From Avispirillum sp959601495 (GTDB taxonomy: Bacteria > Bacillota > Clostridia > Oscillospirales > CAG-272), in assembly GCA_959601495.1 (NCBI GenBank), contig CAUGPT010000013.1, positions 1-59,520 on the forward strand: DNA of 59,520 bases, given 5' to 3'. The position numbers were made by a program, and so were the translations under genes. Each line of letters opens with the position of its first letter. Position 1 is the first letter of the stretch. This document shows positions 33,892-42,087 of this stretch, in pieces. The notes under the pieces were generated by a model. It searched no databases. It was not told the origin of the DNA and saw only the letters and a program-made list of their open reading frames with translations.

Positions 33892-34551
33892 TCAGTTATC
33901 CTCGCCGTTCCATTCCTTGTGAACTCCGGTGACGGAGAATACGACCCATTCGGCAACATTCGTGGCGTGGTCGCCGATACGCTCGAAATACTTTGCTATC
34001 ATCAGAAGATCAAGTGCATACTCCGCGTCCTCGCGCCTCTCCGTTATGAGCCGTATCAGCGAAGATTTTACGTTGTCAAAGCAATCGTCCACAACATCGT
34101 CGTGGGCAATGACCGCCTTTGCAAGCTCTACATCGCCTTTTACGTATGCGTCAACGCTTTCGGTCACCATGCGTATGGTCTCCCTCGCCATAAGGCTTAC
34201 AGACTCGCACTCGGCGCCTGTTCTGCCGCCGAGAAACGGGATTATTTCCGCAATATCGTCCGCCTGGTCGCCTATTCTCTCAAGGTCGGTGATCATCTTC
34301 AGCGCCGCCGATATCTGACGGAGATCCTTTGCAACGGGCTGCTGCTGAAGTATGAGCTTGAAGCAGAGAGACTCGATATCCCTCTCCATACGGTCGATCT
34401 TTGAGTCAATGTCGGCGACCTTTGCACCGAGCTGCGCCTCGCCTTCAAGCAGCGCTTTTGCCGCAAGAGCTATGACCTCCTCGCAGTATGCGCCCATCTG
34501 TGTCATTTCCTCGCTCAGCGTTGCAAGCTGAGAGTCGAATTTGCTTCTCAT
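33892..34551 (-). CDS. phoU: Phosphate-specific transport system accessory protein PhoU
   Basis: 219 residues, all helical, with the two PhoU repeats, each having a metal-binding motif: EKTxx-like LERIGDQADDIAE in the first and FERIGDHATNVAE in the second. PhoU links the Pst transporter to the PhoR sensor kinase and limits phosphate uptake. Its ATG overlaps the pstB stop in TAATG, so it is translationally coupled. It is the last gene of pstSCAB-phoU. No phoP/phoR pair lies in the window. Confidence 0.95.
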   Translation of the reverse strand: MRSKFDSQLATLSEEMTQMGAYCEEVIALAAKALLEGEAQLGAKVADIDSKIDRMERDIESLCFKLILQQQPVAKDLRQISAALKMITDLERIGDQADDIAEIIPFLGGRTGAECESVSLMARETIRMVTESVDAYVKGDVELAKAVIAHDDVVDDCFDNVKSSLIRLITERREDAEYALDLLMIAKYFERIGDHATNVAEWVVFSVTGVHKEWNGEDN

Positions 34552-35324
34552 TATCCGAACCTCCCTGTGATATAGTCCTCCGTGCGTTTATCCGCGGGAG
34601 TATTGAACATTTTTTCCGTATTGCCGTATTCAACAAGATCTCCCAGGAGGAAGAACGCGGTATTATCCGAGATACGCACCGCCTGCTGCATATTGTGCGT
34701 TACTATTACTATTGTGTACTGTTTTTTCAGCTCTGTCGCAAGATCTTCAATTTTAGATGTGGAAATAGGGTCAAGTGCACTTGTAGGCTCGTCCATAAGC
34801 AGCACATCCGGCTCGACCGCAAGCGCGCGCGCTATGCAAAGGCGCTGCTGCTGACCGCCCGAAAGACCCAGCGCGGATTTTTTCAGTCTGTCGCTGACCT
34901 CGTCCCAGATGGCTGCGCCTCTTAGAGAGCGCTCCACTATCTCGTCAAGCTTCGCGCGGCTTCTGATACCGTGAGTTCTCGGACCGTAAGCAACGTTGTC
35001 GTATATGCTCATGGGGAAGGGATTGGGTTTCTGAAAGACCATGCCTATATTGCGCCTGAGCTCGTTAACGTCCGTTGAGGGGGCATATATGTCCGTGCCT
35101 CTGTATTTGACGCTGCCCGTGATCTTAACGCCGTGCACAAGATCGTTCATCCTGTTCAGTGTTTTCAGAAATGTGGATTTACCGCAGCCGGAAGGTCCGA
35201 TAAGCGCAGTTATGGTGTGCTCCTGCACCTCAAGGCTCACGTTTTTAAGTGCCTGCGTCTGACCGTACCAAAGGCACAGATCGTTTACGCTTATAATATT
35301 TTCTTTATTTTCGGCAGTGCTCAT
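34551..35324 (-). CDS. pstB: Phosphate ABC transporter ATP-binding protein
   Basis: 257 residues. Walker A GPSGCGKST, Q-loop region MVFQKPNPFPMS (typical of PstB), signature LSGGQQQRLCIARALA and Walker B VLLMDEPTSALD are all present. It powers high-affinity phosphate import through PstC and PstA. The start ATG overlaps the pstA stop by 4 bp. It sits directly before phoU in a standard operon. Confidence 0.97.
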   Translation of the reverse strand: MSTAENKENIISVNDLCLWYGQTQALKNVSLEVQEHTITALIGPSGCGKSTFLKTLNRMNDLVHGVKITGSVKYRGTDIYAPSTDVNELRRNIGMVFQKPNPFPMSIYDNVAYGPRTHGIRSRAKLDEIVERSLRGAAIWDEVSDRLKKSALGLSGGQQQRLCIARALAVEPDVLLMDEPTSALDPISTSKIEDLATELKKQYTIVIVTHNMQQAVRISDNTAFFLLGDLVEYGNTEKMFNTPADKRTEDYITGRFG

Positions 35325-36190
35325 ATGCTTCTCCTCTTTCTGAAGTAGCGGCCGACAGCGTCAGCCGAAAGATTTATAAGGACCGTAAGCGCCATAAGTA
35401 TGGCGGCAATCGCAAACGCCACTCCGAACTCGCCGTTCTCCTTGGCGTAGAAGTACAGCGCCACGGTAAGTGTTGCGCCGGGCTTCATAAGTCCGTCGAT
35501 GATGCCGCTGACGGCATGGGCAAAGCCCGCCGTGAACAGAAGCGCCGCCGACTCACCCAGAATTCGACCCACCGAAAGGATGCAGCCGGTTATGATACCG
35601 TCCACGCATCCGGGCAGGACAACTGTGCGAACAACTCTCCACTTGCCGGCGCCCAGTCCGAAAGCGCCCTCTCGGTAGCTTTGCGGCACGGTCTTCAGGC
35701 TTTCCTGCGTAGTTCTCATGACTGTCGGCAGATTCATGATAGTAAGCGTCAGCGCGCCTGCTATAAGCGATGTTTTGAAGCCGAACAGCTCACAGAACAC
35801 GAGCATGCCCACAAGACCGTATATGACGGACGGAATGCCCGAAAGGGTCTCTGCCGCGTTTTCAATAAGCTTTACGATACGTCTGCCCGACGCATATTCC
35901 GTAAGATACACCGCCGCGCCCACGCCGAGCGGCACTACAAGGATAAGCGTTGCGATGACTATATAAAGAGTGTTGAGTATATCGGGCAGAATGCCCACTC
36001 TGTCGCTGAGGTAGCTTGGCTTTGTGGAAAGCAGCTCCCACGAGATATTTGGGATGCCGCGCGCCAGCACATATACTATCATAAAGACGGCAATAGCAGC
36101 CGTTATGATGACAGCCAGGGCACACAAAAGCCGCATCAGCAGTATATACGCCCTGCGGGAAGCTGAAATTTTCTTATCTATTGCTTTCAT
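35321..36190 (-). CDS. pstA: Phosphate ABC transporter permease PstA
   Basis: 289 residues with six predicted membrane spans and the EAA-like loop YREGAFGLGAGKWRVVRTVVLPGC. The start ATG at 36190 follows GGAGGAGAG with good spacing; the longer open frame begins upstream without a site. With PstC it forms the channel for phosphate. The gap to pstC (36191-36274) is 84 bp and shows no terminator. Confidence 0.93.
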   Translation of the reverse strand: MKAIDKKISASRRAYILLMRLLCALAVIITAAIAVFMIVYVLARGIPNISWELLSTKPSYLSDRVGILPDILNTLYIVIATLILVVPLGVGAAVYLTEYASGRRIVKLIENAAETLSGIPSVIYGLVGMLVFCELFGFKTSLIAGALTLTIMNLPTVMRTTQESLKTVPQSYREGAFGLGAGKWRVVRTVVLPGCVDGIITGCILSVGRILGESAALLFTAGFAHAVSGIIDGLMKPGATLTVALYFYAKENGEFGVAFAIAAILMALTVLINLSADAVGRYFRKRRSI

Positions 36191-36274
36191 CGGTACTCTC
36201 CTCCGCTGCCGCCCAATCTGCGGCATATGCTCCGGCAAGGTCTGCCGGAAAAACATTGTCTGTCGTCATCATTA

Positions 36275-37147
36275 TCAGCCCTTTGCCTTGTCCCGTTTAA
36301 GGAAGAAGTTGAGGGCCGCGTTTATAAGCATTATAAACAGGAACAGAACAAGCGCTATGGAGAACAGCGCCTGGCGCTGAAGCCCCGCGGAATATGACAT
36401 TTCGCTTGCGATGGCGGTCGTGAGAAAACGAACGCTCTCGAAAAGCGATCCCGGTATATTCGGCGCGTTGCCCGATACCATCATGACTGCCATCGCCTCG
36501 CCGATCGCGCGGCCGACGCCGAGCACGACTGAGGCGGCGATACCGCTTTTTGCGGCGGGAACGGATACTCGGAAGTATGTCTCCACCGGTGTTGCTCCCA
36601 GGGCAAGAGACGCGCTTTCGTATTCCTCGGGGACCGCGTCAAGCGCCGTGAGCGACACCTTTATTATGGACGGCAGTATCATTATTGCAAGCACGATTAT
36701 TGCCGCAAAAAGGCTTGCGCCGTCAGGCAGACCGAATATTTTTCTGATACCCGGCACAAGCACCATCATGCCCACAAGACCGTACACGACCGACGGTATA
36801 CCCGCCAAAAGGCTGACAACCGATTCCATAATGCTGCGAACCGCCGGCTTTGCCATCTTTGCAAGGTATACCGAGCAGAGAAAGCCTATGGGCACGCCCA
36901 GCACCACGGCGCCCGCGGTGCCGTATACACTTGTCAGTATAAACGGCAGTATTCCGTACTTCGGCTCAGCCGCGGTGGATGCCCACTCCGTGCCGAACAG
37001 AAACTTTGCGATACCGATCTCTCGTATGGCGGGGATGCCCGAAATTATCAGGTACACCGATATGAGAAGCACACATCCGACGGTGATGAGCCCCAGAATA
37101 AGAAATATTCCGTGCACGACCGTCTCGAATATTTTTCGTCTTACCAT
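36275..37147 (-). CDS. pstC: Phosphate ABC transporter permease PstC
   Basis: 290 residues, six membrane spans, with the EEYESASLALGATPVETYFRVSVPAAKSG cytoplasmic loop that contacts PstB. Its N-terminus is short compared with many PstC proteins. It is 123 bp after pstS, a gap that holds a GC-rich hairpin (GCCCGC/GCGGGC type, about 37168-37183) that may lower expression of the membrane genes relative to the binding protein. Confidence 0.93.
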   Translation of the reverse strand: MVRRKIFETVVHGIFLILGLITVGCVLLISVYLIISGIPAIREIGIAKFLFGTEWASTAAEPKYGILPFILTSVYGTAGAVVLGVPIGFLCSVYLAKMAKPAVRSIMESVVSLLAGIPSVVYGLVGMMVLVPGIRKIFGLPDGASLFAAIIVLAIMILPSIIKVSLTALDAVPEEYESASLALGATPVETYFRVSVPAAKSGIAASVVLGVGRAIGEAMAVMMVSGNAPNIPGSLFESVRFLTTAIASEMSYSAGLQRQALFSIALVLFLFIMLINAALNFFLKRDKAKG

Positions 37148-37270
37148 ATAGGAGACAACCTTTCAATCAATTTTCCTGCCCGCGCAGCGGGCCCGACATA
37201 AGCGCCTTGGCGGTCGCTGTTGCGGCCGCCGCGGTTTGTTGTTTTTATTTGTGCTGACGAGCTGTCCTTA

Positions 37271-38122
37271 TCAGTTAGCGGGAACTGCGCCTGCCGCGCT
37301 GATGATGCTGCCGGAGGATGCGGACAGTGCGAAATCGCAGAAGGCTTTTGCCGCATCGGAAAGCTCTGTACCTTTCTTTGTTACCAGCACGAAGGGACGC
37401 TGTACCGCGTAGCTGCCGTCCTTTACCGTATCCTCACCGGGAGTTACACCGTTTACTGCAAGTGCCTTGACGGTATCCTTTACTGCTGCGAGAGAAGCGT
37501 AGCCGATAGCGCCGGGGTTGCCTGCGACGGTTGCGATAACGTCGCCGGTGGAGCCGAGCTCCTGACGGTACTTGCAGGAGTCCTTGGTGTTTGTGATGGA
37601 CTCAAAGCCGTCTCTTGTGCCGCTGCCTGCCTCACGGCCGATCACTACGATCCCGGCGTCATTGCCGCCTACATCCTTCCAGTTGGTGACCTTGCCGGTG
37701 TAGATGTCCGCGATCTGCTCAATGGTAAGCTCTTTAACGGGGTTGTCGGGGCTTACTACGATCGCGATACCGTCGTATGCAAGAACTGTCTCTTCAAGTC
37801 CCTGTGCCTTTTCCTCGTCCTTCAGCGCACGGCTCGAAAGACCGATGTCACAGCGCCCCTCGGAAACTGCGGTGATACCCGAGCCGGAGCCTGTGGGGTT
37901 GTAAGTAAACGTCGTACCGCTGTATTCACCCTCAAATGCTTCGCCGAGAGCGCCGATGACCTTCTGCATTGATGTAGAACCGTCTGTGGTGACTGTGCCG
38001 CTTATTACCTTATCGGAGGCGCTGTCCTTGGGGGTGTCGGCATTGCCGCTGCCGCCCGCGCAGCTTGCCAGTGCAAATACTGCCATGAGAGATGCAAGTA
38101 CAAGACAAATAATCTTTTTCAT
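37271..38122 (-). CDS. pstS: Phosphate-binding lipoprotein PstS
   Basis: 283 residues. A lipoprotein signal peptide (KKIICLVLASLMAVFALAS) ends in the lipobox LASC with Cys21 as lipidated residue. The phosphate-binding loops are visible as TTDGSTSMQKVIGAL, GSGSGITAVSEG and GREAGSGTRDGFES. It captures phosphate outside the cell and passes it to PstCA. The start ATG follows AAAGGAG. It is the first gene of the operon; a small GGGTC/GACCC hairpin lies in the leader (38163-38178). Confidence 0.95.
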   Translation of the reverse strand: MKKIICLVLASLMAVFALASCAGGSGNADTPKDSASDKVISGTVTTDGSTSMQKVIGALGEAFEGEYSGTTFTYNPTGSGSGITAVSEGRCDIGLSSRALKDEEKAQGLEETVLAYDGIAIVVSPDNPVKELTIEQIADIYTGKVTNWKDVGGNDAGIVVIGREAGSGTRDGFESITNTKDSCKYRQELGSTGDVIATVAGNPGAIGYASLAAVKDTVKALAVNGVTPGEDTVKDGSYAVQRPFVLVTKKGTELSDAAKAFCDFALSASSGSIISAAGAVPAN

Positions 38123-38225
38123 AATTCAAATCTCCTTTTCGATTGTTTCAGCTTTATTTATTAGGGTCTCCCGACCCTGCGTCTCACATTCTAAAGACCG
38201 AACGTAAAATCAGAAACCGCAGAAT

Positions 38226-38242
38226 TGTCAAATTTAAGTAAA
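38226..38242 (-). promoter_or_regulatory. Candidate Pho box and promoter of pstS
   Basis: On the minus strand TTTACT and TTGACA are spaced 11 bp start to start (38242-38237 and 38231-38226), as in PhoP direct repeats of Bacillus. TTGACA could double as a -35, but only a poor -10 (TTTACG) lies 17 bp on. A weak -10 fits an activator-dependent promoter. This is inference from spacing. Confidence 0.45.
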
Positions 38243-38269
38243 ATACAAAAATATTGTTTTTTCGCAGTC

Positions 38270-38520
38270 AGGACCTCCGGCTAAGCCGGAGGCTTGAATA
38301 AGCCCTGTAAGGGCATTTTACAGGCAAGCATCTAAAGACGCACTGAAATTTCTTTCGCTTGCAACACTTGCCCTGCTACCCGTAAACGGGTGATTCCACA
38401 CCTAATTGAAGCCTGTGCTATTTTGATTGATATTTCATTAGCAACTCGCTTCGCTCGATGCTTGAAGCTAAAGCTTTTTTACGGAGGATACCTCCTCCGG
38501 CATAGCCGGAGGTTTCCGTT
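38270..38520. mobile_element. Transposase-less IS200/IS605-like palindromic element
   Basis: About 250 bp bounded by two near-identical hairpins: CCTCCGGC-TAA-GCCGGAGG (38274-38292) and CCTCCGGC-ATA-GCCGGAGG (38494-38512). The right hairpin is preceded by GCTAAAGC and T6, as at the left edge of the window. Inside are further small hairpins (GCCCT/AGGGC at 38302-38314 and ACCCGT/ACGGGT near 38388-38401). No transposase or TnpB-like reading frame is present. This matches non-autonomous derivatives of IS200/IS605 elements. It sits just upstream of the Pho box, between pstS and the TPM terminator. Confidence 0.6.
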
Positions 38521-38523
38521 GAC

Positions 38524-38561
38524 AAAAAAATCCCGTATCGGCCGTGAAGCCGATACGGGAT
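38524..38561 (-). terminator. Terminator after the TPM gene
   Basis: A perfect 13-bp stem (38549-38561 with 38530-38542) with a six-base loop runs into seven T on the minus strand. It lies 21 bp past the TPM-domain gene stop and ends that operon. Confidence 0.9.
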
Positions 38562-38581
38562 CGATTCATTATTTATGTGCG

Positions 38582-39385
38582 TCAGAAGCTGCCGCCGCCC
38601 CCGCCGTGCGTTGCGCCGGAGGAGGATGTGTGCGTGCTGCTGCCGCCGCTCGATGAGCTGTCGTCGGGCTTTGCGGTCCTTGTGACGGTTGCATACAGGT
38701 AAATATCGCGGCTGTCCGTAATATTCAGGCTGTCTTCCCTCACATAGCTGCTTGCCGCCGCCTGACTGCGGACAGACTTCAGCTTTTTCTTCATGGAGCC
38801 CACAACGATGTTGGCAATAACAAATCCCACAATAAGAGATATGGGTATCCATATGAGCGAAAGCGAACGGTCATAAGGCTTGCCTTCCCGTGCGAGATTT
38901 ACATATTCCTCGCATTTGTCAATAAACAAGTCAAATGCTTTTTCGCAGTCTGTGTCGAAATACTCCTTAATCGCATCGCCCGCCTGCTGAATACCGTAAT
39001 CGGTAAACGCGGTTATGCCGTAGCCGCGGGTAGAAATATGCCACTTTCTGTCCTCCATATTAAGAAGAAGCAGAGCACCGTCACGGTTCGAACCGCAACC
39101 GAAGCCGTTATAGTCATAAAAATCGTCGGCGTATTCCTCCATGGTCTTGCCGCCGAGGTCTGAGCCGGTCACGATGACGATGTCAAAATCAAGTTCGCGG
39201 CGCACTTCGTCAAGTCTTGCCGAAACGCGCTGCGCCGCAGCGTCGTCAAGCAGCCCCTCCATGTCGTTGAGGCGGCTGTAGTGCACCGAAAGGTCTGCCT
39301 CCTCCGCAAAGATCACCGTTCCGGGAACGATCACCGAGAGAATAAGCACGACGGCAAAAAGTGCCGCAATAATTTTTTTCTTCAT
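38582..39385 (-). CDS. TPM-domain membrane protein (YdjH-like)
   Basis: 267 residues: signal peptide (about 1-28), an extracytoplasmic TPM domain (about 35-165, with RGYGITAFTDYGIQQAGDAI), a membrane helix (about 178-197), and a tail rich in Ser, Thr and His ending GGGGGSF, as usual for this family. TPM proteins have weak or unproven phosphatase activity and often work in membrane quality control. It follows the zinc-ribbon gene by 13 bp and belongs to a three-gene set like Bacillus ydjG-ydjH-ydjI. The start at 39385 gives the signal peptide directly. Confidence 0.83.
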   Translation of the reverse strand: MKKKIIAALFAVVLILSVIVPGTVIFAEEADLSVHYSRLNDMEGLLDDAAAQRVSARLDEVRRELDFDIVIVTGSDLGGKTMEEYADDFYDYNGFGCGSNRDGALLLLNMEDRKWHISTRGYGITAFTDYGIQQAGDAIKEYFDTDCEKAFDLFIDKCEEYVNLAREGKPYDRSLSLIWIPISLIVGFVIANIVVGSMKKKLKSVRSQAAASSYVREDSLNITDSRDIYLYATVTRTAKPDDSSSSGGSSTHTSSSGATHGGGGGSF

Positions 39386-39398
39386 TACCCGCACCCCC

Positions 39399-40493
39399 TC
39401 ACAGTATTCCCATAAGGAACAAAAGCCACGCAACGGCAAATGCTGCAGCACCGAAAACGGCTGTCAGCAGCAGGCGCCATTTCCATGCTGCCTTGTTGTC
39501 CACGGGCAAGTCGCCCACGAATTTGCCTGTCTGACCGTTCATCGCAAATGTGTACTGCTGCCCGTTCCATGTGGTGTTGAGCAGCCATACGGGATACAGC
39601 GCATAGTGCGCACGTCCGTTGTGAAGTCTTATGTCGGTCTTTTCCGGCACGACCGTTGTGTAGTCGCCTGCAGTCATGGCAAACGCATCCTCGGTTGAGC
39701 GCTTTACCCTCTCGTTTGCCCGTTCAATGCTCTTTTCCGCATCCACGTCGTATTTATCAGCAAGATATCCCGCAAGATATGCCGTCTGAAAATCCACCGC
39801 ATCGGAAAAATCGTAAGGCTCAATAGACTCCATAAGATCGTCCGCCATCTTTGCTGAGCCGTCCACGGGAACATGGTCAAAAGCGATCGAACCGCTGCGA
39901 TGCAGAAGATAGTGGCTCGTTTCCGTGTAGTCGTAGTCGCTGTCGCTCCAAAAGCGCACCTGTGTCGCCTTGTATCTGACCGTTGCGTCCGCCTCTGTAT
40001 CGAAAAGCCAGAACGGAACGTATATCCCGCAGATTTTGTCGATATGATTCTCCGAACGGAAAACCTTCGGAAGCAGCCGCTTTCCGCTGAGATGCTTCAT
40101 AAGCCCATCCTTGGCGGCTTTTTTGTCAAGCTTGAAGGGGATAACATAGTCGGGCCGCAGTGTCCCCGAAATTCGATCCGTCATAACAACCGGGTTTCCG
40201 CAGAAGGGGCAGGAGGACGCCGCAGTGTTTTCATCGCAAACTATCTCGCCGCCGCAGGAGTTGCATATGTACGAATGCAGTCCGTCTGCCTCGCCTTCCT
40301 TCCACTGCGAATCGGGTGAGCGCTCCCATTTCATCTCGTCCTGTTCGCTGCCGCCGAGCTCCTCGGCATAGCTGCGCAGGGTCTCCATTTCAAATTCCGT
40401 ATCGCAATACGGGCATTTCATCTTCTGCAGTGAGCTGTCAAAGCTGATTGCTCCGCCGCAGCAGGGACACTTGAATTCCTGTAAAGTCTCCAT
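39399..40493 (-). CDS. Zinc-ribbon membrane protein (YdjG-like)
   Basis: 364 residues. Two TFIIB-type zinc ribbons are at the N-terminus: CPCC...CPYC (about 8-30) and CNSC...CPFC (about 70-95). The central part (about 110-320) is the conserved soluble domain with FRSENHIDKICGIYVPFWLFD, and one or two hydrophobic helices lie at the C-terminus. This matches the YdjG group of Bacillus, which with YdjH and YdjI helps bring PspA to stressed membranes. The ATG at 40493 follows AAAGGA; the longer frame extends through intergenic sequence. It lies between the SPFH gene (146 bp away) and the TPM gene (13 bp). Confidence 0.83.
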   Translation of the reverse strand: METLQEFKCPCCGGAISFDSSLQKMKCPYCDTEFEMETLRSYAEELGGSEQDEMKWERSPDSQWKEGEADGLHSYICNSCGGEIVCDENTAASSCPFCGNPVVMTDRISGTLRPDYVIPFKLDKKAAKDGLMKHLSGKRLLPKVFRSENHIDKICGIYVPFWLFDTEADATVRYKATQVRFWSDSDYDYTETSHYLLHRSGSIAFDHVPVDGSAKMADDLMESIEPYDFSDAVDFQTAYLAGYLADKYDVDAEKSIERANERVKRSTEDAFAMTAGDYTTVVPEKTDIRLHNGRAHYALYPVWLLNTTWNGQQYTFAMNGQTGKFVGDLPVDNKAAWKWRLLLTAVFGAAAFAVAWLLFLMGIL

Positions 40494-40639
40494 ACACTGT
40501 CCTTTCATTATAATGTGTTGCGCCGCGCGGGGCGCTGATTTTTCCGTTTTCTCAGATATGTCCCCCGCTGCATCTGCCGCGGAGGACATATTAGAACGCG
40601 CTATGATTTACCGCCGCGTATGCGGCAGCGCCTTAATAA

Positions 40640-41974
40640 TCACTGAATATCGTCGTCGTTGAAGGGATCTCCGCACTCGGGGCAGAATTTCGGAGGGTTG
40701 TGAGGATCCTCGGGCGTCCAGCCGCACTTGTCGCAGCGGTAAACGGGAGCGCCCGCCGGACGCTTTGCGCCGCAGTCGGTGCAGAATTTGCCGGTGTTTA
40801 CCTTGCCGCAGGAGCACTTCCAGCCTTCTTCGGGCTTTTCGGCACCGCAGTTCGAGCAGAATTTGCCCGTATTTTCGGTTCCGCAGGAGCACTTCCACGT
40901 GTTTGCCGCAGCAGCCGCGGCACCGGCTGCCTGAGCCTGAGCCTGTGCCTGAGCCTGCTGATTCTGCTGACCCATTGCGTACAGGTTCTGAGCGTTCATT
41001 GCGCCGCCGGCGTTCATTGCCATACCCATGCCCATAAAACCGGTCATGGCGCCGGAGGAATTGGAGGCGGCTGCCTTCATAGCGTCCGCCTGAGCGCCCA
41101 CGAGAGTTGCCGCCGCCATAGTGGGGTCTCTCATAATAGCACTGCGCTGTGCCTGCTTTATCATGTCCGCGTCCTCGTCGGGAAGCGTTACGGAGCCAAG
41201 CGCTATGCTGACCACCTTCAAACCGCGCGTTTCTCCCCATTTGCTGCTGAGAGCGGCGTTCATCGCGTCCTCAAGCTCGGTGGTATGGAGAACTATCTGG
41301 TTGGGGCGCATCTCCATTTCGGAGAGTCTGCCGAGCGCCGGCTGAAGCGCGCTTATAAACTCCTGCTTCAGTTGGCTGTCAAGCTCGTCGCGCCGGTATT
41401 CGTCGCTGATATTTCCGCATACATTCGTATAGAACAGAAGCGGATCGGCTATCTTGTAAGAATAAACGCCCGAGCAGCGGACGCTTACGTCGATGTCAAG
41501 TCCGATCTTTGTATCCACCACGCGAAAAGGCACGGGGTTCGCCGTTCCGAACTTATTGTCTATAAGCTCTTTCGTATTGAAATAGTATACTCTCTGATCT
41601 TTGCCCGTGTCGCCGCCGTAAGTAAAACGCTTGCCTATAGTCTTAAACGTGTCGATAATACTGCTGCCGAGACTGCCTGCAAACAGGCTGGGCTCTGTTG
41701 AAGAATCATATGTAAACTCGCCCGGCTCTGCGCAGAACTCAACGACCTTGCCCTGCTCCACGATCATCATGCACTGACCGTCGGCAACGGCAATACCGGA
41801 GCCCTTTGTTATGATGTTGTCGCTTGCCTTTGTGTTGGAGGAACGTCCGCTTATACGCTTCTGCCCCTTTACTGCAAGCACCTCTTTGTCAAGAGCCTCA
41901 CAATAGAAAAACTCCTTCCACTGGTCGGCAAGAGTGCCTCCGAGCGCACCCACGCCCGCTTTGATAAGTCCCAT
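40640..41974 (-). CDS. SPFH-domain protein with C-terminal zinc ribbons (YdjI-like)
   Basis: 444 residues. The N-terminal ~300 form an SPFH-type (virion-core-like) domain; then comes a low-complexity Met/Gly/Asn region and an Ala-Gln repeat (about 340-355), and finally three zinc ribbons: CSCG...CSNC, CSCG...CTDC and CDKC...CPEC. There is no membrane helix. Bacillus YdjI has the same SPFH core and is part of a membrane-stress operon with pspA homologue ydjF; no PspA is encoded here. It is the first gene of this operon, with an AAAAAGGAG site. A possible promoter (TTAAAC, 18 bp, TATTAT) lies just upstream. Confidence 0.83.
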   Translation of the reverse strand: MGLIKAGVGALGGTLADQWKEFFYCEALDKEVLAVKGQKRISGRSSNTKASDNIITKGSGIAVADGQCMMIVEQGKVVEFCAEPGEFTYDSSTEPSLFAGSLGSSIIDTFKTIGKRFTYGGDTGKDQRVYYFNTKELIDNKFGTANPVPFRVVDTKIGLDIDVSVRCSGVYSYKIADPLLFYTNVCGNISDEYRRDELDSQLKQEFISALQPALGRLSEMEMRPNQIVLHTTELEDAMNAALSSKWGETRGLKVVSIALGSVTLPDEDADMIKQAQRSAIMRDPTMAAATLVGAQADAMKAAASNSSGAMTGFMGMGMAMNAGGAMNAQNLYAMGQQNQQAQAQAQAQAAGAAAAAANTWKCSCGTENTGKFCSNCGAEKPEEGWKCSCGKVNTGKFCTDCGAKRPAGAPVYRCDKCGWTPEDPHNPPKFCPECGDPFNDDDIQ

Positions 41975-42028
41975 AGTGGTTTCTCCTTTTTATATAATAT
42001 AAATTTTATGCAGTATAGTTTAAGTTAT

Positions 42029-42040
42029 GCCGATATCGGC
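42029..42040. promoter_or_regulatory. Perfect 12-bp palindrome upstream of the SPFH operon
   Basis: GCCGATATCGGC reads identically on both strands and lies 55 bp before the SPFH start codon and 48 bp after the nfo stop. It could be an operator or part of an nfo termination structure; no T-run follows. Confidence 0.35.
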
Positions 42041-42087
42041 TTTTGCGGGTATCCGCCTTGCGCCGGCAAGTCGGCGCCAAACGTCCG

